Shown: positions 32,277-40,215 of the stretch, one piece after another
Position numbering within the stretch: the first letter of the stretch is position 1
Layout of the letters: each line of letters opens with the position of its first letter
Source: a virus
IMG/VR virus record: IMGVR_UViG_3300045999_008257
Location: 1-64,000 of that record
DNA: 64,000 nucleotides
Reading direction: 5' to 3' (one strand)
Program-made: the position numbers and the translations under genes
Notes under the pieces: model-generated
Databases searched by the model: none
What the model saw: the letters and a program-made list of their open reading frames with translations, nothing else
What the model was told of the DNA's origin: nothing

Positions 32277-34303
32277 GCTGCCCGTCGGTGGTGAATGTTG
32301 CGATCCCAGGCCCGCCTGGGGTGGGGCTGCCGTCGGGAGTTGGGATGGCAGAATATGCGGTTGTAAAGGATGGCAATACGCCTTATCTGTATAAATTAGT
32401 CGAACTAGAACAAGTAGGCCTTCCTCAAGCGCTTGGCATTGCAGCATCGCCTACGTTTACTGGGCTAACGCTATCTGGCTTTGCCTCTGGTGCGGTTGGT
32501 ATTGTAACATCTGGCACCAACGGTCAACTTGCTAGAGTATCTATTGGCGCTGGATTATCTATTGCAAATGGTGCGCTAGTTGCATCTGGAAGCGCAGGCA
32601 CCAACCTGTCTTACGATCCGTCTACGAGGCTGCTTTTGAGTAGCACGGGTGATGATGTAACCTTACCGCTGGCAACAACTTTGGCGGCTGGATTGCAATC
32701 CAGCGCTGACAAGATCAAGCTTGATTCTATAACAGTAGATACAGCAACAAAAACTATTGAGCGCGTTAGAAATACAACCGGGGTTGAAATACCAAAAGGC
32801 GCCGTTGTTAGAATTCCATCGCCTGGCTCATCTGGAACCACGCTGCTAGTTGCGCTAGCCGATGCGTCAGACGAGTTAACAGCGGCCAACACCTATGGGC
32901 TTGCTCAGGATGCAATTCCCCATAATTCAGATGGTATCGTGCAAACGTCAGGCACGCTCAGTGGAGTTAACACTGATCACCTTGTAGAGGGTGAGCTTGT
33001 ATTTTTGTCTGAAGTTGCAGGACAAACAACTAGCATAAGACCAACACAGCCTGCGCATGGCGTTATTCTTGGATGGTGCATCAAAAAAGGACCGGGAACA
33101 AGCGGCATTCTTGCTATAAAGGTTGCTAATGGCCAGGAACTAGACGAACTTCATGATGTATTGATTACCGGCAATCCGCCTGCCGTAGGCGCTCCTAGGC
33201 CAGTGCTAGCGCGTCATTCAGACGGCTTATGGCGCAATACACTGATCACGCCTGCTGATATTGGCGCTGCTACAGTTGCCTCCACAGGATCATATAACGA
33301 TCTAACAAACAAGCCTGATTTAAGCATCAAAGCCGATCTAGTTGGCGGAGTCATTCCCACTGCTCAGATCCCTGCGATTGCAATCAGCGATTACCTGGGA
33401 GCCGTTAATAGTCAAGCCGCAATGCTGGCGCTAACCGGTCAGCGTGGCGACTGGTGTCTACGCACTGATACCGGCAATGTTGGTCAGTGGATTTTAAGTG
33501 GTGATAATGCCTCGATCATTGGGAATTGGGTTCAAATTCCTGTACCTATTGTACCTGTTCAAAGTGTAAATGGGCAGACTGGAATCATTGTTTTATCTGC
33601 GGCTGATGTTGGAGGCGTTTCCAGTACGGATGCACGCCTGTCGGATTCTAGGGAGTGGTCCGCAGAGACGGTGGGTCAGGCCGAAGCCGAGGCTCGAACG
33701 GCCACCACTCGCCGGGCTTGGACCGCTCAGCGAGTAGGCCAAGCCATCGCGGCATGGTGGACCGCTACCACCACCACTATTGGTCGGGCGGTGGCAACAG
33801 CGGCAACCCAAGCCGATGCTCGGAGCGCGATCGGCGCAGGGACCGGGAATTCCAATCTGGCGCTTGGCACCAGTGCACCACTAGACCTAGCAGCAACGGC
33901 GGCGTCTGGCTCGTCTGAATTCGCCGCGCCGATTGATCACCAGCACCGGAGAGACACTACAACATTCGCAATCCCTCTGTCTTACGGTACTGCACCAGCA
34001 GGCAACTCTAGTACAATTATTGATACGTTTACCATTCCATTTTCTTATGAAATCATCAGCGCAGGGCTGGCATGTGAAACCACTCCAGTTACAAATCCAA
34101 TCATAGTGAATATGACTCTTAATGGTACAACCATATTTAGTACAAAGCCGCAGATTAATGTTGGTAGCACAACAACCAGTAACACACCAGTTCTTTCTAT
34201 TACATCAGGAACATCAAGTAGTGTTTTGCGAGTATATATAGATCAAGCTGTTGGCGGTGGAACATTTTTGAAGTTATACTTTACTTTCAGGAGGACTTCT
34301 TAA
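32273..34303 (+). CDS. Tail fibre protein (676 aa)
   Basis: Short collagen-like start (VAIPGPPGVGLPSG), then repetitive beta sequence with ASPTFTGLTLSGFASGAVGI, and LKANGQELDELHDVLITGNP. Then come GSYNDLTNKPDL, VQSVNGQTGIIVLSAADVGG and GTSAPLDLAATAASGSSEFA. The "SYNDLTNKP" and "VNGQTG.V.LSA.DVG" blocks are hallmarks of phage fibres. Residues about 590-676 are likely the receptor-binding tip. Confidence 0.85.
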   Translation: MSCPSVVNVAIPGPPGVGLPSGVGMAEYAVVKDGNTPYLYKLVELEQVGLPQALGIAASPTFTGLTLSGFASGAVGIVTSGTNGQLARVSIGAGLSIANGALVASGSAGTNLSYDPSTRLLLSSTGDDVTLPLATTLAAGLQSSADKIKLDSITVDTATKTIERVRNTTGVEIPKGAVVRIPSPGSSGTTLLVALADASDELTAANTYGLAQDAIPHNSDGIVQTSGTLSGVNTDHLVEGELVFLSEVAGQTTSIRPTQPAHGVILGWCIKKGPGTSGILAIKVANGQELDELHDVLITGNPPAVGAPRPVLARHSDGLWRNTLITPADIGAATVASTGSYNDLTNKPDLSIKADLVGGVIPTAQIPAIAISDYLGAVNSQAAMLALTGQRGDWCLRTDTGNVGQWILSGDNASIIGNWVQIPVPIVPVQSVNGQTGIIVLSAADVGGVSSTDARLSDSREWSAETVGQAEAEARTATTRRAWTAQRVGQAIAAWWTATTTTIGRAVATAATQADARSAIGAGTGNSNLALGTSAPLDLAATAASGSSEFAAPIDHQHRRDTTTFAIPLSYGTAPAGNSSTIIDTFTIPFSYEIISAGLACETTPVTNPIIVNMTLNGTTIFSTKPQINVGSTTTSNTPVLSITSGTSSSVLRVYIDQAVGGGTFLKLYFTFRRTS

Positions 34304-34304
34304 G

Positions 34305-34820
34305 ATGAGTGAATTTATTGTCGCCAATAGCGAGACTGGCGAAGAAAAACCATGGCCACGTAAACATTGGGAGCCAATTGTTGACCTTCAAACTCCGCCG
34401 TGGTACGTGCTAGAGGTGATTCGCGAGCCAATGCCTGCGGTGGCAGATGGATGGGTTGCGGTGCCAATCAAAACACAAGATTTTGAGAATGGCAGGTTAG
34501 TCTATAGCTGGCAGATTGAGCAACTCCCGCCGCCGGGGCCGGATTATCAAGGGTTCTATGATGACCTGATTGCCAGCAGCGTGTATTCAGTCGTCATGTC
34601 AACGCCTGGCAAGACGGGCGACCAAGCCGCTGCAATGACGGCTTTTTTAGGTGCGCTAATGAAGAGCGAAATGGGCAGGGAAAATATACCAGCACTGCAA
34701 GCCGCTATATGGTTGCTTCTTGGTCAGATCACTCTCTCCGCCGAGGGTTTGGCAGAGCTTCAGGGCCTGATGGTTAAACACAGGCTGAGCGGCATTTACA
34801 CACTAGAACCGCCGCAATGA
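34305..34820 (+). CDS. Fibre-associated or chaperone-like protein (171 aa)
   Basis: MSEFIVANSETGEEKPWPRK, then tryptophan-rich N-terminus (WYVLEVIREPMPAVADGWVA) and a C-terminal helical domain (FYDDLIASSVYSVVMSTPGK, ALQAAIWLLLGQITLSAEGL). It lies two bases after the fibre gene. Fibre-assembly proteins often sit here, but no diagnostic motif is visible. Confidence 0.5.
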   Translation: MSEFIVANSETGEEKPWPRKHWEPIVDLQTPPWYVLEVIREPMPAVADGWVAVPIKTQDFENGRLVYSWQIEQLPPPGPDYQGFYDDLIASSVYSVVMSTPGKTGDQAAAMTAFLGALMKSEMGRENIPALQAAIWLLLGQITLSAEGLAELQGLMVKHRLSGIYTLEPPQ

Positions 34821-35650
34821 GTATAATTTACTTTGCGAGAAATCCGGCAAGTTTTGCGCCCTCACTTCTATTAGACTCATATCCAGGCGCGGCTTTTGCC
34901 TACTCTCTCCAGCAGCTCAGGACTGGAGTGACAAATGTAGTGGATGTGAGGAGATCCAGCGATAGCGCAGTTCTTGCGTTTACAGCGCAACAAATAGTAG
35001 ACGGGACCCTACTTTCCTGGGTAGGCGCTGGTAATAACGGCTTTGTCCCTCGAAAGTATGACCAGACGGGGAACGGTCGTCATGCGACTCAATCAGTGGC
35101 AGCCAACCAGCCGCAAATCGTTGCCAATGGGGCACTGATCACCACAAACGGAAAGCCGGCGCTTCGCTATAACGGTACAAGCCATCGAATGGACATACCG
35201 GCAACTCCTCTCTCGATGAATAACTTTTATGCCCATATTGTTTCAAAATCCGATTCAACCACAGCAACGCAATTTGGCCTTAGCCTTCCAGACAGTAATA
35301 GAATTTACCTGCCGCTTATTCTTAGTGGTTATTCAGTCGGGTATTCTGATTCTTCGACCAAGTTTGGCTTTAGTTCTACTCAAATCACAAACCAGTATTT
35401 AACACAAATTAACGCAGGCTCGACAATAACAAATGCATGGCGCAATAATTCCGCTTCTACTGCTACAGCTAGCAGCTCTGTTGTTGATCCTGGTGTAGAT
35501 TTTTCGCTTGGATCATATAAAAAAGCAGGGGGCAACCTGATCGGCTGGTGGAATGGAACAATACAAGAATGTGTTTTCTACACATCAGACCAATCCGCCA
35601 ACCGAGCCGGGATTGCTGCGGCCGTAAACGCGCTCCATGGAATCTATTGA
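34817..35650 (+). CDS. Tail protein with ArabFuran-like lectin/arabinofuranosidase domain (277 aa)
   Basis: AAFAYSLQQLRTGVTNVVDV, then FVPRKYDQTGNGRHATQS, QPQIVANGALITTNGKPALR and YNGTSHRMDIP. This is the pattern of the alpha-L-arabinofuranosidase B catalytic-like domain (AFSL..L......V.VRRSSD..., YDQSGNG..A.Q....PQIV..G.....GKP.L). It is frequent in phage tail tips and binds glycans. Catalytic activity is not implied. Overlaps the previous gene by ATGA. Confidence 0.75.
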   Translation: MSIIYFARNPASFAPSLLLDSYPGAAFAYSLQQLRTGVTNVVDVRRSSDSAVLAFTAQQIVDGTLLSWVGAGNNGFVPRKYDQTGNGRHATQSVAANQPQIVANGALITTNGKPALRYNGTSHRMDIPATPLSMNNFYAHIVSKSDSTTATQFGLSLPDSNRIYLPLILSGYSVGYSDSSTKFGFSSTQITNQYLTQINAGSTITNAWRNNSASTATASSSVVDPGVDFSLGSYKKAGGNLIGWWNGTIQECVFYTSDQSANRAGIAAAVNALHGIY

Positions 35651-35690
35651 GCACCCAAGCAAATATAGCACACCACCATTAAGTCAACCA

Positions 35691-35701
35691 CGGGAAAACT
35701 A
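35691..35701 (+). promoter_or_regulatory. Late motif CGGGAAAACTA before the membrane-protein pair
   Basis: Perfect copy, 19 bases before ATG 35721. Last rightward copy in the window. Confidence 0.65.
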
Positions 35702-35720
35702 AGGTAACACAGCCAGCGCT

Positions 35721-35984
35721 ATGGCACCCGCGCCACAACAAGACAATCAGCTATGGCGCTTCATGAATCAGCCGCTAACGGCTGGTATAATACTGTTTCT
35801 TTTGAGTGTAATTTGTGCTGGATTGTTTAGAATTTCTAACCAGTTAAATGAGCTAAGTGATGGCCAAAGATTAGGACTAATTGAAATCGGCGCACTAAAG
35901 CAAAGAGTTGATAGGCTAGAAGCTAATGATAGGAGGCAAGAAAATGATATTGTACTGCTTAAATATCAGATAAACACAAAATGA
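35721..35984 (+). CDS. Membrane-anchored coiled-coil protein (87 aa)
   Basis: One hydrophobic helix (PLTAGIILFLLSVICAGLF, residues about 18-36) followed by a coiled coil (IGALKQRVDRLEANDRRQEN). This architecture occurs in hemolysin XhlA-type and spanin-like proteins. With the next gene, a second small membrane protein, it may form a lysis pair at the end of the late operon. Overlaps the next ATG by four bases. Confidence 0.6.
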   Translation: MAPAPQQDNQLWRFMNQPLTAGIILFLLSVICAGLFRISNQLNELSDGQRLGLIEIGALKQRVDRLEANDRRQENDIVLLKYQINTK

Positions 35985-36172
35985 ATAAAACACAAATTCA
36001 ACTTTCCCTATGTGCTTGCGTATTGCTAAGCGCTGTAGGTGGATTTGGTAGTGTTTTTTGTGGCAACCAGCAATGTGTAGAGGCATGGAGGACTAGCGCG
36101 GCAGGTGCATTGTCCGCTGCTGGAACACTTGCGACCTACCTGGCTAATCCCCCTGGCGAAGGTGGTGACTAA
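35981..36172 (+). CDS. Small membrane protein, possible holin (63 aa)
   Basis: MNKTQIQLSLCACVLLSAVG, then a second hydrophobic stretch (TSAAGALSAAGTLATYLAN). Could be a two-segment holin. Its first segment with cysteine (LSLCACVLL) could also be a lipoprotein signal, but the lipobox is imperfect. Last gene of the late operon; its stop overlaps the convergent leftward gene by three bases. Confidence 0.5.
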   Translation: MNKTQIQLSLCACVLLSAVGGFGSVFCGNQQCVEAWRTSAAGALSAAGTLATYLANPPGEGGD

Positions 36173-36642
36173 GGGTGATTAATCACGACATAAGGGTGAT
36201 TAGTCACAATATAGGTTCTACCCTTAAAGTGCAACCTTTCAAGATATTTTTGACTTGTTAATCTTTTAAGATGATCAGACGCAGTGTCGCTAATTCTTTG
36301 ATTAAAGCTAAAGCCCAAAACATGTTTAAGATGATTTTTAACATCAATAAACCAAAATTCACTACCTACAGGAATTTGGTTTATATAATCACAAACATGA
36401 TCATACACTTTACGAGACGTGACACCAAGAGGTATAACACCTTGAATTGAATCAGCACTGGGCTTGGTTAATGGCTTAGATCGTTCTTGCGGAATAGAAG
36501 ATTTTATTGCTGCAGGCTTTTCTTGTTCAAGCGATTCGATCGCAAGCTCGATATATGGAATTGCTTCTGCACTTTTAGAGTCTTGAATGCGATCAAGTGC
36601 TTTTTGCAAAAGATCTGCAACAGAGTAATTCAGTGTAATCAT
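36169..36642 (-). CDS. Hypothetical protein with winged-helix-like C-terminus (157 aa)
   Basis: ATG 36642 gives MITLNYSVADLLQKALDRIQ, a helical repeat-like N-terminus. A linker follows, then VTSRKVYDHVCDYINQIPVG and SDTASDHLKRLTSQKYLERL, which reads as a winged helix. An upstream in-frame start at 36696 would add a cysteine-rich stretch and is less likely. Last gene of the recombination operon. Confidence 0.5.
   Translation of the reverse strand: MITLNYSVADLLQKALDRIQDSKSAEAIPYIELAIESLEQEKPAAIKSSIPQERSKPLTKPSADSIQGVIPLGVTSRKVYDHVCDYINQIPVGSEFWFIDVKNHLKHVLGFSFNQRISDTASDHLKRLTSQKYLERLHFKGRTYIVTNHPYVVINHP
36175..36207. repeat. Two near-identical palindromes 21 bp apart
   Basis: GTGATTAATCAC (36175-36186, perfect) and GTGATTAGTCAC (36196-36207, one mismatch), each preceded by AAGG. 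They lie at the convergent junction of the late and leftward operons and code for the end of the leftward gene (NHPYVVINHP). Operator-like. Confidence 0.6.
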
Positions 36643-36696
36643 GGGAGGTGATGAATGAAGAACAGAGCAATGCTTGCAGTGGCAAAAACTAAGCAA

Positions 36697-37761
36697 TCAT
36701 CGCTCTCCCTTGAGGCGTGCTTTCTGTTGATTGATCGCGCGCTTATACCAACTCGGCAATACTGCTGCCGATGGTGATACAGAATAACCAGGCCAGTAGT
36801 CAATCTGTAAAGACAAATGAACTTTGTTGATTGCAAGTCGATACAGCGACCTGCCATCACTTAATTGCTCATCAGTCATGTAATAACGACCAATAAATTC
36901 TGGTCCAATAGGATCCTTTTCGATAGCAACCCATTCAAATATGATTGGCAATATAATTAGCGAACCCTCAGCAAATCCCATAATTTTCTCTAGCGCAGCA
37001 CGGCAGTGATACAGTGCATCATGGTAGAATGCTGATTGCACGATGTAACCGTACTTGGCAATCGCTAGACCAAAATGTGACTCACCTTCCCCTGCGTCTT
37101 GCGCTGTTTTTATATCACCAATCCAAAGGTGATCATCAAAAATACGCAATGAATCTATTCTTGCCTTGATTCGCTGCTTTGTTTGTGTATCAATATAGGT
37201 AAAGGTGATCTCATTAAGCATTCTATATTTTTCGGTCTTTTCGTATCTGTACTTTAAGATCGGATGTTGCCATAAGGCATTAGCATAAGCAAATCCCCTT
37301 GAGTAGTTGGCCTCTGATACAATCTCAGCCGTGGGCGGCAGATTGATTTTCTCCCACTCAATCCACTGATCTTCGATTGCTTTATATTCTTTCCATGTTT
37401 CATGAGCTTTAGCGGGCTTGCCACCTTTTGTCAGTCGATCAGGTTCTATGAGCTGCTTTTCTGTTGGCCTTTTTGGTAGATCAGGAGCCAACACATAGCG
37501 TGAGGAAAACTCATCCCATTCGAGCACAAGCGCATGAGCGATATTGCCCTGGATGAAAGCGTCCCTTTCCTCCTGTTCTGGCCTATTGGGATCAATGCAC
37601 TTTTTCCAGGCATGTGCTTCTGTTGAGCCGATGACTTCCTTGCATAAACTTGCATTAATACCCGGAAGATCATCATAAGCCTCACGCGGAAGCTTGCAAA
37701 AAACTTGAGGAGAGCTTGTTAGTTCAATGCCCCATTTTTGCTGCCATTCAGCTTCATTCAT
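36697..37761 (-). CDS. PDDEXK exonuclease, RecE/DUF3799-like (354 aa)
   Basis: A phage recombination exonuclease. ATG 37761 gives MNEAEWQQKWGIELTSSPQ and then YDDLPGINASLCKEVIGSTE. Motifs in order: FIQGNIAHALVLEWDEFSSR, IKARIDSLRIFDDHLWIGDI with the catalytic D...D.K (GDIKTAQDAG), and LAIAKYGYIVQSAFYHDAL with the Q...Y of this family. Digests one DNA strand so that the annealing protein at 38301 can pair the other. Coupled to the 48-residue gene upstream by an eight-base overlap. A longer start at 37812 lies in another gene. Confidence 0.82.
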   Translation of the reverse strand: MNEAEWQQKWGIELTSSPQVFCKLPREAYDDLPGINASLCKEVIGSTEAHAWKKCIDPNRPEQEERDAFIQGNIAHALVLEWDEFSSRYVLAPDLPKRPTEKQLIEPDRLTKGGKPAKAHETWKEYKAIEDQWIEWEKINLPPTAEIVSEANYSRGFAYANALWQHPILKYRYEKTEKYRMLNEITFTYIDTQTKQRIKARIDSLRIFDDHLWIGDIKTAQDAGEGESHFGLAIAKYGYIVQSAFYHDALYHCRAALEKIMGFAEGSLIILPIIFEWVAIEKDPIGPEFIGRYYMTDEQLSDGRSLYRLAINKVHLSLQIDYWPGYSVSPSAAVLPSWYKRAINQQKARLKGER

Positions 37762-37900
37762 CAGCCATGCTCCTGAATTTGGTTGCAAGTGTTTCGAGCT
37801 TGCATACAACATCTTCTAATGATGTTGTTTCTTTTTTTTGCAGTTGAACAAGTTCATCAATCGCCTGTTCAATCGCATCGTTGATCTTGTCTCTTGGCAT
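37754..37900 (-). CDS. Small helical protein (48 aa)
   Basis: Starts MPRDKINDAIEQAIDELVQL; an acidic helix with a KKE segment, ending KFRSMADE. Not previously obvious because it overlaps both neighbours (by 32 bases upstream and 8 downstream). It contains a perfect 8-bp inverted repeat ACAACATC/GATGTTGT. Coupling at both ends supports real translation. Function unknown. Confidence 0.6.
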   Translation of the reverse strand: MPRDKINDAIEQAIDELVQLQKKETTSLEDVVCKLETLATKFRSMADE

Positions 37901-38084
37901 TTCTAGATAGCAAGGTTTGCAGGTAAATGATGCGCCTATCTTTTTGACGTATTAGGCCATGAAGTTTAGTTAGCTGTAGCCTATGTCTGCGATCATCAAG
38001 GGAAGGCCGGAAGAAATATCCGGCCACAAATCCAAATCCAAGCGCAGATGCTGACAATAGTGCTAACGCCAGCATTCTAGGCAT
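37869..38084 (-). CDS. Small membrane protein (71 aa)
   Basis: ATG 38084 gives MPRMLALALLSASALGFGFV with one hydrophobic segment, then a basic helix (RRHRLQLTKLHGLIRQKDRR). The start overlaps the previous stop. A longer upstream start at 38183 would run through the previous gene. Function unknown. Confidence 0.5.
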   Translation of the reverse strand: MPRMLALALLSASALGFGFVAGYFFRPSLDDRRHRLQLTKLHGLIRQKDRRIIYLQTLLSRNAKRQDQRCD

Positions 38085-38304
38085 TGGGGTCGTCAGGCTT
38101 GAAACTGCCGCAATTGATGTCAGTAAGTGCGCGTTGATAGCCATAGCAAGCTGCCAGATGGATTGCCTCATGCCAAGCGGCAAGGTTTTTGATGTTAGAA
38201 TTAGGTACTTCTGGATCCATCTTTAGCGCAGCTTGCGCCATGATAAATTCCAGCACTTCAGAAGGTACGTCTAATTCTTTCAGTGGAATAACGACTTCAA
38301 TCAT
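38077..38304 (-). CDS. Small hypothetical protein (75 aa)
   Basis: MIEVVIPLKELDVPSEVLEF, then LKMDPEVPNSNIKNLAAWHE, AIHLAACYGYQRAL. Acidic and helical. Overlaps the annealing-protein gene by four bases and the next membrane gene. Conserved-looking but unrecognised. Confidence 0.55.
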   Translation of the reverse strand: MIEVVIPLKELDVPSEVLEFIMAQAALKMDPEVPNSNIKNLAAWHEAIHLAACYGYQRALTDINCGSFKPDDPNA

Positions 38305-39395
38305 ACCAGCTCCTGCTGAACGTCATCATCAGCCTCAGAATCGGCCTGTAACTCGCTGATCTCTTCATCTGTGAGGATTTGAGGGCCATCGCCGCCAGAA
38401 GCACAACCCATGTTCCATCTCTCAACTGATGTTTCATTGCCTAAGCCGCCGATCACATCCCGGAAGTTGACGGCCGGGAGCGATTCTAGTCCGTCAATCT
38501 GAAAACAGGCGCAAACATCCACCTCAAAAGCCCTGGCGCCAACAGCCGACAGACGCCTTGACATGGCCGCATCTAATCGACTGCGCAGTTCCTGCGTCAG
38601 GATGGCGTCAGAATCGGGAGTGGCACTAGAGGATGGTTGCAGCGTCGCTGGGGCCGCCGTGGGTGTTGCCTCAAGCATTGACGGCGCCGTGCCGCCTAGT
38701 GGCTGTGCGGCGGGCTCTGAAGAGTCGCCATCCGGCATTGTTTTCCCTGACATTTGTTGATAGCAACGCGACAAAAACTTTCGTGTTGCCTTGCCAATCA
38801 ACTGATCAGCAGTGCTGTACTGATCAGATTTGACCGGAATAGTTGCCGCAAATGACACGGTTTTTTCTTGTATCCATGTAGCGGAACACTCTACAGTGAC
38901 ACCGCCAGCCGAAGACTTTGGAACTCCGATATTCAACTGAAAATCAGTGATTGGAGCTACTTTGATTAGTGCTTCAAGTCCCTCTTTAGTGCAATAGAAT
39001 CTGCCTGCGATTATATTAAATTGATTGCCGACCAACTGCAATCCGCGCAGCAATGCTTCAATAGCGGCTTCTTTTACGATCTCATACTCATAGGGAATGT
39101 TTGGCTTGTAGCTTCCGTCTCTATCTTTTTTCTTGATCTTTGGATCCCGGTCGGTTCTGAATCCGAGGGGCGAATCTTGTAGGGCAATAATTGCTGATCT
39201 GATTCCCGGATCATCAAAATATGTTCGCAGCGATTGAATTGCAACAGCAGACTTGAGAGCAGCCACAACACTTCCTGATGTAGCATCAGAATAAACTGCA
39301 GTGGCTTCAGTGGCGGCTGATTGCAAACCATTTAAGGCATTATCTGAAATAGACAACGCACCAGCTTTTGGCTTGGGAGCTAAAGAACTTGTCAT
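38301..39395 (-). CDS. Probable single-strand annealing protein (RecT-like, 364 aa)
   Basis: IKKKDRDGSYKPNIPYEYEI, then LRGLQLVGNQFNIIAGRFYC and TKEGLEALIKV, then ATWIQEKTVSFAATIPVKSD and QLIGKATRKFLSRCYQQMSG. The "L.GL...GN.FNIIAGR.Y.TK.G......." plus "KATRK.L.R.Y" pattern is that of phage single-strand annealing proteins of the RecT class. Gene order with the exonuclease downstream agrees. The C-terminal 140 residues are a low-complexity Ala/Pro/Ser segment and an acidic tail (EISELQADSEADDDV), a common single-strand-binding feature. Confidence 0.7.
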   Translation of the reverse strand: MTSSLAPKPKAGALSISDNALNGLQSAATEATAVYSDATSGSVVAALKSAVAIQSLRTYFDDPGIRSAIIALQDSPLGFRTDRDPKIKKKDRDGSYKPNIPYEYEIVKEAAIEALLRGLQLVGNQFNIIAGRFYCTKEGLEALIKVAPITDFQLNIGVPKSSAGGVTVECSATWIQEKTVSFAATIPVKSDQYSTADQLIGKATRKFLSRCYQQMSGKTMPDGDSSEPAAQPLGGTAPSMLEATPTAAPATLQPSSSATPDSDAILTQELRSRLDAAMSRRLSAVGARAFEVDVCACFQIDGLESLPAVNFRDVIGGLGNETSVERWNMGCASGGDGPQILTDEEISELQADSEADDDVQQELV

Positions 39396-39462
39396 GCAAA
39401 ATGAAGCAAACTGCCCTTTCGGGTGCTCTCATTTTACCGATACAGCAGCAATAAAGGGGCAG

Positions 39463-39482
39463 CATCTTAACAATGCTTAACC
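39463..39482 (-). promoter_or_regulatory. Middle-type motif, degenerate copy
   Basis: On the minus strand GGTTAAGCATTGTTAAGATG resembles ATTACAACAGATTGTTACAG; it lies about 70 bases upstream of the annealing-protein start, just past the terminator. Promoter role inferred. Confidence 0.35.
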
Positions 39483-39485
39483 AAT

Positions 39486-39506
39486 AAAAAAGGGGCCGAA
39501 GCCCCT
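39486..39506 (-). terminator. Rho-independent terminator after the AbrB-like gene
   Basis: On the minus strand AGGGGC - TTCG - GCCCCT followed by five to six Ts. A six-bp stem with a stable tetraloop. Confidence 0.88.
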
Positions 39507-39529
39507 CCGCCTGTTCTGACGGCAATCTA

Positions 39530-39973
39530 TCAGCCGTCGATCGGATCGGGAGCTTCGGTCTCCGAATCCTCATCGGTCGTGGGACAGGTGCCATCGGGGC
39601 AGCCTTCCGGGGCCTGGCCTTGAGCAAGAAGTGGCTTGAGAGTGAAGCCCTTTCGGGTCACGATGATCTCAAAGCTGTCGCCAGGATTAAAGCCAGCTTG
39701 GCGCGTATAAGCGCCGCCGACCATCAAGTTGCCATTAAATTGCACCTGAGTGCGGAATGTTAGCGATCGTCCGGGAGATTTTTTCTTCCCGCCGAGACTG
39801 ATACCCTTCGCCTCCAGCAAAGCCTCCAGAAAAGCATTCACCCTGGCTCGTTCAGTACCATCGCCTTTTGTGGTCACGTAGCCAGTCTGGCGAGCAATCT
39901 CAGCCTGGCCAAGGCCTTCATTTTCGAGCTTCTTCACTGCGGCCACCAGTTCAGATCCAGTCAATGCGCTCAT
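39530..39973 (-). CDS. Cyanobacterial AbrB-like transcription regulator (147 aa)
   Basis: ATG 39973 gives MSALTGSELVAAVKKLENEG, then RQTGYVTTKGDGTERARVNA and FLEALLEAKGISLGG. The C-terminal AbrB-type DNA-binding fold reads FRTQVQFNGNLMVGGAYTRQ, then GFNPGDSFEIIVTRKGFTLK. This two-part layout (LTG.ELL..VK.L..... GY....G......F..ALL.AKG..L, then swapped-hairpin AbrB) is that of the cyAbrB family, which is specific to cyanobacteria and their phages. In cyanobacteria it controls nitrogen and carbon genes. An in-frame extension to 40015 adds no conserved sequence. Confidence 0.83.
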   Translation of the reverse strand: MSALTGSELVAAVKKLENEGLGQAEIARQTGYVTTKGDGTERARVNAFLEALLEAKGISLGGKKKSPGRSLTFRTQVQFNGNLMVGGAYTRQAGFNPGDSFEIIVTRKGFTLKPLLAQGQAPEGCPDGTCPTTDEDSETEAPDPIDG

Positions 39974-40026
39974 GATAAAAAGTTGGGAGCGGACAATAGA
40001 ATTATAGCACCGCACAAGCCATAGCG

Positions 40027-40161
40027 CTATTGTTTAGGCTTGCTTATATCTGATAGGCCAGACTCGTCAGGATCTTCGGCTGCCATGGCTTCAATGCGCT
40101 CAATTTCTTGAATGATCGGAAGCATTTCTTCCACAAAACACCAAAGATCTAAGCTGATCAT
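40027..40161 (-). CDS. Small acidic protein (44 aa)
   Basis: MISLDLWCFVEEMLPIIQEI, then EAMAAEDPDESGLSDISKPK. The open frame extends upstream (LSWLSLLFAA), giving a possible membrane helix if a TTG start is used. Well placed between the methyltransferase and the AbrB-like gene. Confidence limited by length. Confidence 0.4.
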   Translation of the reverse strand: MISLDLWCFVEEMLPIIQEIERIEAMAAEDPDESGLSDISKPKQ

Positions 40162-40215
40162 CGCTGCAAAAAGCAAAGATAACCAGCTTAGAGCAAAAGG
40201 TTTTATGTTGTGGGG

